64,000 bases of DNA from Leptospira selangorensis. Lineage in GTDB: Bacteria; Spirochaetota; Leptospiria; Leptospirales; Leptospiraceae. This document shows positions 60,020-64,000 of this stretch, in pieces; positions within the stretch are counted from its first letter, which is position 1; each line of letters starts with the position of its first letter. Both the position numbers and the translations under genes were made by a program. The stretch is taken from assembly GCF_004769405.1 (NCBI RefSeq), contig NZ_RQES01000016.1, forward strand, positions 1 to 64,000, read 5' to 3'. The notes beneath the pieces are model-generated. The model was not told where the DNA came from. It was given only the letters and a program-made list of their open reading frames with translations, and ran no database searches.

Positions 60020-60382
60020 ATGATTAATAAACTGAAAAAAATCGCAGCCAAACGCAGAAGAGCAGAGCGTTCCAGATTCAAACTGAGACAATCCAGCTCT
60101 CGCCCTAGATTGGTTTTCAATAAATCCAATCGTTATCTTTCCGCTCAAATAGTGGATGATGCACAAGGAACTACCTTAGCAGCAGCTTCTACTTTAGAAG
60201 CAGGTTTTGCAGGTAAAAGCCGCAAAGATAAAGAAGCTGCTAAGGCTTTGGGAAAAGCGATCGGAGAGAAAGCCGCTTCTAAAGGTGTGAAGGTAGTTAT
60301 GCTGGATCGTTCCGGAATGATCTACCACGGAAGAATCGCGGCTTTCGCGGACGCAGCTAGAGAAGCTGGACTGGAGTTCTAA
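60020..60382 (+). CDS. rplR: 50S ribosomal protein L18
   Basis: A 120-residue L18, 5S rRNA-binding. The ATG chosen starts [19 protein letters not shown], 4 nt after the rplF stop; the frame is open further upstream within rplF, but that extension has no L18 similarity. The C-terminal [20 protein letters not shown] is typical. Confidence 0.96.
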   Translation: MINKLKKIAAKRRRAERSRFKLRQSSSRPRLVFNKSNRYLSAQIVDDAQGTTLAAASTLEAGFAGKSRKDKEAAKALGKAIGEKAASKGVKVVMLDRSGMIYHGRIAAFADAAREAGLEF

Positions 60383-60384
60383 TA

Positions 60385-60900
60385 ATGGCGTACGAACAAG
60401 ATCAAGAACAGAAAGAGTTTAACGAGAAGGTCGTAAAGATCGATCGCGTTGCTAAAGTTGTAAAAGGTGGACGTCGTTTCTCCTTTAACGCTCTAACAGT
60501 AGTTGGAGATGCAAAAGGTAAAGTAGGGATCGGATTCGGTAAAGCGAACGAGGTTCCGGATGCGATCCGTAAATCCATCGAATCCGCTAAGAAAAATTTG
60601 GTGAAAATCCAATTCAGAGGACATACCATTCCTCATGAAGTGATCGGAAAATTCAAATCGGCAAGAGTGATCCTGAAACCGTCTACTGCGGGAACTGGAA
60701 TCATCGCCGGTGGATCCGTTCGTTCCGTAGTGGAGAAGGTTGGGATCCAAGATATTCTTAGCAAATCTTGGGGTTCTTCGAATCCAGTAAACATCGTAAA
60801 GGCGACTCTGGACGCTCTTCAACAATTGGAGACTCCGGTATTAGCAGCTCGTAAAAGAGGAATCACTCTGGCTCGTCTTTTCGGAAACGACGTAGGATAA
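60385..60900 (+). CDS. rpsE: 30S ribosomal protein S5
   Basis: A 171-residue S5 involved in fidelity and mRNA unwinding. The RNA-binding domain ([18 protein letters not shown]) and the [19 protein letters not shown] domain are intact, with the standard spectinomycin-site loop near residues 15-30. Confidence 0.97.
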   Translation: MAYEQDQEQKEFNEKVVKIDRVAKVVKGGRRFSFNALTVVGDAKGKVGIGFGKANEVPDAIRKSIESAKKNLVKIQFRGHTIPHEVIGKFKSARVILKPSTAGTGIIAGGSVRSVVEKVGIQDILSKSWGSSNPVNIVKATLDALQQLETPVLAARKRGITLARLFGNDVG

Positions 60901-60905
60901 TAAAC

Positions 60906-61085
60906 ATGGAAACCGTAATCGTTACTCAGATCAAAAGTAATATCGGGATTAAAAAAGGCCAGAAGCTAACTCTGGCTGCTTTGGGACTCCGTAAAACCGG
61001 ACAACAAAGAAAACATACTCTAACTCCGCAGGTGAAAGGAATGATCAATGACGTTCAACACCTGGTCCGAGTCGAAAAGGCGTAA
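60906..61085 (+). CDS. rpmD: 50S ribosomal protein L30
   Basis: A 59-residue L30 between rpsE and rplO, its universal place in the spc operon. Translation from the ATG gives [20 protein letters not shown], then the family motif [16 protein letters not shown] and a C-terminal helix ending before TAA. Confidence 0.95.
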   Translation: METVIVTQIKSNIGIKKGQKLTLAALGLRKTGQQRKHTLTPQVKGMINDVQHLVRVEKA

Positions 61086-61098
61086 TTAGGTAAGGGAA

Positions 61099-61623
61099 AT
61101 GAGTAAAGAAAGAATTAAGGCTGCTCTGGCGTTCGGAAAAGAGCGCACCGAAAAGGGAGACAAGCCGGCGGGGAACACCATTCCAGTTCCAGCAGGTTCT
61201 ACTAAGAACAAAAAACGTTTAGGTCGTGGTATCGGTTCCAAAACCGGTAAAACGGGAGGACGTGGTTCTAAAGGACAGTATGCTCGTAACACTGTTCGTA
61301 GAGGATTCGAAGGTGGGCAGATGCCTATCCACAGAAGACTACCTAAGCGCGGGTTTACTTCTATATTTCATAAAGATTTCTTCCCAATCAACTTGAGAGA
61401 CATAGAGAAAAGCGGGTTGACCGGCAACATAGATGCCAAAATTATGGTTGAATCGAAGATTCTTGATAATGAGGGCACTCTTTTCAAGATTTTGGGAACC
61501 GGTGAGATCACAAAAGCGGTTCATATAGTAGCGGATGGTTTTTCCGCTTCTGCCAAGGCAAAGATAGAGAAAGCAGGCGGATCCGTAAAACTTCGCTCAG
61601 AATTAGCTTCTAAAGAAGCTTAA
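61099..61623 (+). CDS. rplO: 50S ribosomal protein L15
   Basis: A 174-residue L15, about 25-30 residues longer than average through an N-terminal extension before the conserved [19 protein letters not shown] segment. Possibly an internal start exists, but a ribosome-binding site (AAGGGAA) favours the first ATG. The gene is followed by a hairpin and then secY. Confidence 0.95.
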   Translation: MSKERIKAALAFGKERTEKGDKPAGNTIPVPAGSTKNKKRLGRGIGSKTGKTGGRGSKGQYARNTVRRGFEGGQMPIHRRLPKRGFTSIFHKDFFPINLRDIEKSGLTGNIDAKIMVESKILDNEGTLFKILGTGEITKAVHIVADGFSASAKAKIEKAGGSVKLRSELASKEA

Positions 61624-61674
61624 TCCGAGTCGTTTTCGACCATTTGTCTGAAACGAATCTTTAATGTTTAAGGA

Positions 61675-61704
61675 GGGACTCGGGGAAACCTTTGAGTCCC
61701 TTTT
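61675..61704 (+). promoter_or_regulatory. Hairpin with T-tract between rplO and secY (attenuator)
   Basis: GGGACTC and GAGTCCC form a perfect 7-bp stem with a 12-nt loop, followed by TTTT. The stem sequence repeats that of the rpsG terminator, but the T-run is shorter. It stands in the middle of an otherwise continuous operon, so it probably terminates only a fraction of transcripts and lowers secY relative to ribosomal proteins. Confidence 0.65.
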
Positions 61705-61751
61705 GCCCGAAAGGGGAATGACCAGGAAATAAGGAAAGAGAACAAAGCAAT

Positions 61752-63134
61752 ATGCTGACTTCGATCGCAAATATCTTCAAAATTCCAGAATTAAGAAACA
61801 AGGTTTTCTTTACTCTTGGCATGCTCTTACTCTTCCGTCTCGGAACTCATATTACTATTCCTGGTATCGATCCTAAAGTAGTTTCCGCAATCGCTTTGGA
61901 TGCAAACGCAGCCGAAGGACTTGTAGGAATGTTCGACATGTTTGCTGGAGGAGCTCTTCTAAACTTCTCCATCTTTGCATTAGGGATCATGCCTTATATT
62001 TCATCTTCCATCATTATGCAGTTAGTGATGGTTCTTGTACCTTCTTTACAAAAACTCCAAAAAGAAGGAGAAGAAGGTCGTAAGAAGATCAGCCAATACA
62101 CCAAATACGGAACTATCCTACTTTGTGGAGTTCAGTCTTTAGCGGTGATCCGTTTGGCTCAACGTTGGTCTTATGGAGCGGACAATGCACCTGCTCTTCA
62201 CCCAGGTTTGATCCATTCTTCTGTAGAATCTTGGTTCTTCTTCATTGCTCTATTATCTATCACTACTGGAACTGTTCTTTTGATCTGGTTAGGTGAACAA
62301 ATCACTGAGAGAGGGATCGGTAACGGTATTTCTCTTTTGATCTTTGCCGGCATCGTAGGACGTCTTCCTGTTTCCGTAGCTCAGTTGTTCCGTGAGAACT
62401 TCGTAGACGGACTGAACATTATCATCCTTCTTCTTTTATTCATTCTACTCATTGCATTAACTGTTCTTCTTACTCAAGGTGTCCGTAAGGTTCCTTTACA
62501 GTATGGAAAACAAATGGTGGGAAGAAAAATGGTCCAAGCTAAGTCTCAAAGTATTCCTTTTAAAGTGAATGGCGCGAGCGTAATGCCGATCATATTCGCT
62601 TCTTCTTTATTACTTTTTCCTCAAACGATCATCCAACAGATCTCCGAGCTTCCTAACTGGGCGGGCTGGGTTCTTTTATTGGATTATCTGAATCCTTTCT
62701 CTCAGACTTGGTATCACGCTGCGTTCTATTTCTTCGTATATATTGCGCTGATCGTATTCTTCGCGTATTTCTATACGGCGATCCAATTCAATCCTGGAGA
62801 ACTTGCTGAAAATCTTCGTAAGTATAATGGATTCATTCCTGGAATTCGTCCAGGTTCTCATACTAAGGAATATATCGAGAAGGTCCTAAACAGGATCACT
62901 CTTCCTGGTGCCGTTTTCTTAGCGGGACTTGCATTAGCTCCTTATATCATTATTCGTTTCTTAAATTTAGGAACGAACTCCGGTGGTGGATCCTTAGTTT
63001 ACACTTTCGGCGGAACTTCTCTACTAATCATGGTAGGGGTGGCATTGGAAACTCTGAAACAATTAGAGTCCCAATTGCTTATGAGAAACTATGATGGTTT
63101 CTTGAAAAAAACTAAGATCAAGGGAAGGTCTTAA
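61752..63134 (+). CDS. secY: Preprotein translocase subunit SecY
   Basis: A 460-residue SecY with ten transmembrane helices. Signature regions are the plug segment near [23 protein letters not shown] and [19 protein letters not shown], and cytoplasmic loop 5 with the ribosome-binding Arg-rich stretch. Forms the SecYEG channel with SecE encoded earlier in this window. It is preceded by its own spacer with an attenuator-like hairpin. Confidence 0.98.
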   Translation: MLTSIANIFKIPELRNKVFFTLGMLLLFRLGTHITIPGIDPKVVSAIALDANAAEGLVGMFDMFAGGALLNFSIFALGIMPYISSSIIMQLVMVLVPSLQKLQKEGEEGRKKISQYTKYGTILLCGVQSLAVIRLAQRWSYGADNAPALHPGLIHSSVESWFFFIALLSITTGTVLLIWLGEQITERGIGNGISLLIFAGIVGRLPVSVAQLFRENFVDGLNIIILLLLFILLIALTVLLTQGVRKVPLQYGKQMVGRKMVQAKSQSIPFKVNGASVMPIIFASSLLLFPQTIIQQISELPNWAGWVLLLDYLNPFSQTWYHAAFYFFVYIALIVFFAYFYTAIQFNPGELAENLRKYNGFIPGIRPGSHTKEYIEKVLNRITLPGAVFLAGLALAPYIIIRFLNLGTNSGGGSLVYTFGGTSLLIMVGVALETLKQLESQLLMRNYDGFLKKTKIKGRS

Positions 63135-63138
63135 GAAA

Positions 63139-63702
63139 ATGAATTCCATCATTTTCATGGGCCCTCCGGGTGCTGGTAAAGGTACCCAAGCAAAGATACT
63201 TTGCGACACTTTGAGAATTCCTCAGATCTCCACTGGAGATATTCTGAGAGCTGCCGTTAAAAACGGTACTCAAATGGGATTAGAAGCGAAGAAGTATATG
63301 GATGCCGGAGATTTAGTTCCGGATTCAGTTGTTATTGGCATTATCAAAGATCGTCTTGTAGAGCCTGATTGCAAAAACGGATTCTTATTGGATGGATTTC
63401 CAAGAACCGTAGAGCAAGCGGATGCTTTGGATAAAATCCTAAGCACGGAAGGTTTGAAAATTAAAAGAGCGATCAACCTGGAAGTTCCTGATCAAGAACT
63501 TCTGGAACGTTTATTAAAACGTGCAGAAATCGAAGGTCGTTCCGACGACAACGAAACAACGATCAAGAGTCGATTGGAAACTTATAACAAGAAGACTCTT
63601 CCATTATTGGACTACTATGCTGCAAAAGGAAATCTCTCCCGTGTAAACGGAGTGGGGAACTTGGATACAGTCACAAAACTGATCGAGAAGGAGTTAGCTT
63701 AA
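63139..63702 (+). CDS. adk: Adenylate kinase
   Basis: A 187-residue adenylate kinase that equilibrates ATP, ADP and AMP. Walker A ([10 protein letters not shown], 8-17), the AMP-binding STGDILR and LDGFPRT motifs are present. It is the short form lacking the zinc-binding LID insertion. The secY-adk order is conserved; methionine aminopeptidase, which often follows, is absent between adk and infA. Confidence 0.97.
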   Translation: MNSIIFMGPPGAGKGTQAKILCDTLRIPQISTGDILRAAVKNGTQMGLEAKKYMDAGDLVPDSVVIGIIKDRLVEPDCKNGFLLDGFPRTVEQADALDKILSTEGLKIKRAINLEVPDQELLERLLKRAEIEGRSDDNETTIKSRLETYNKKTLPLLDYYAAKGNLSRVNGVGNLDTVTKLIEKELA

Positions 63703-63703
63703 C

Positions 63704-63922
63704 TTGGCGAAAGAAGATGCAATCACCGTGGACGGTACCGTTTTGGAACCTCTCCCAAACGCTATGTTCCGCGTAGAGCTGGAAAATGGTCATAAGGTTT
63801 TAGCCCATATTTCCGGTAAAATGAGAATGCATTATATCAGAATCCTCCCTGGTGACAAAGTTACCGTGGAGCTTTCTCCTTACGATTTAACCAAGGGTAG
63901 GATTACCTACCGCAAAAAATAG
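63704..63922 (+). CDS. infA: Translation initiation factor IF-1
   Basis: A 72-residue IF-1, an OB-fold factor that blocks the ribosomal A site during initiation. It begins with TTG, giving [20 protein letters not shown]; the body matches standard bacterial IF-1 to the ITYRKK end. It follows adk by 1 nt. Confidence 0.96.
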   Translation: MAKEDAITVDGTVLEPLPNAMFRVELENGHKVLAHISGKMRMHYIRILPGDKVTVELSPYDLTKGRITYRKK

Positions 63923-63931
63923 GAACACGTT

Positions 63932-64000
63932 ATGAAAGTAAGAACTTCCGTAAAAAAAATCTGCACTAGCTGCAAAGTTATCAGAAGAAAAGGTGTGATC
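63932..64000 (+). CDS. rpmJ: 50S ribosomal protein L36 (partial)
   Basis: The first 23 codons (MKVRTSVKKICTSCKVIRRK...) match L36 of the zinc-binding type, with the CTSC pair present. The gene runs past the window end, where rpsM would be expected next. Confidence 0.9.
   Translation, partial: MKVRTSVKKICTSCKVIRRKGVI

Overview
This window is a chromosomal segment from a spirochaete of the genus Leptospira. Evidence: the gene order tRNA-Thr, tRNA-Trp, secE, nusG, rplKAJL, rpoBC, rpsLG; an Asn at the rifampicin-critical Ser531 position of RpoB; several lipoproteins with loose spirochaetal lipoboxes; signalling proteins with 7TM-DISM sensors; and a cyclic-nucleotide-gated potassium channel of the SthK/LliK type. 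Base composition looks moderate, not as AT-rich as the classic pathogens. I therefore lean towards an intermediate (P2-like) Leptospira, but cannot name a species.

Layout. (1) 1-3000: a Gly/His-rich protein end, a fatty-acid-hydroxylase-family membrane enzyme, and a vapB-vapC-araC string in which each stop overlaps the next start. (2) 3037-15265: two tRNAs, secE-nusG, the L11/L1/L10/L12 genes, rpoB-rpoC and rpsL-rpsG, closed by a strong terminator. (3) 15263-49335: about 34 kb of accessory genes lying where many bacteria have rpsG directly followed by fusA. (4) 49336-64000: an EF-G-like GTPase, tuf, and the complete S10-spc ribosomal protein string up to secY, adk, infA and the first codons of rpmJ.

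The accessory block holds several functional units: a GMC oxidoreductase, an alpha/beta hydrolase with a Cys nucleophile and a short-chain dehydrogenase, with a second fatty-acid-hydroxylase paralogue nearby; a signalling set of two tandem 7TM-DISM receptors (one with an adenylate cyclase output, one with a PP2C phosphatase output) followed by a cyclic-nucleotide-gated K+ channel and then a histidine kinase; an RCC1-repeat lipoprotein with a di-haem oxidoreductase lipoprotein; a choice-of-anchor-D-like lipoprotein with a subtilisin-like protease; and two TetR regulators, each next to a near-perfect operator palindrome, one controlling a GH1 glycosidase and the other probably a DUF1761 membrane protein.

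The most interesting unit is an alkylation-damage operon (39542-41934, minus strand). The classical Ada protein is split: an AraC-HTH/O6-methyltransferase fusion, a 2OG-Fe(II) oxygenase, a stand-alone Ada-type zinc domain and an AlkB-like dioxygenase are all joined by overlapping ends, and a perfect 8-bp inverted repeat lies over the likely promoter. No CRISPR array, prophage, insertion sequence, rRNA gene or replication origin was seen.
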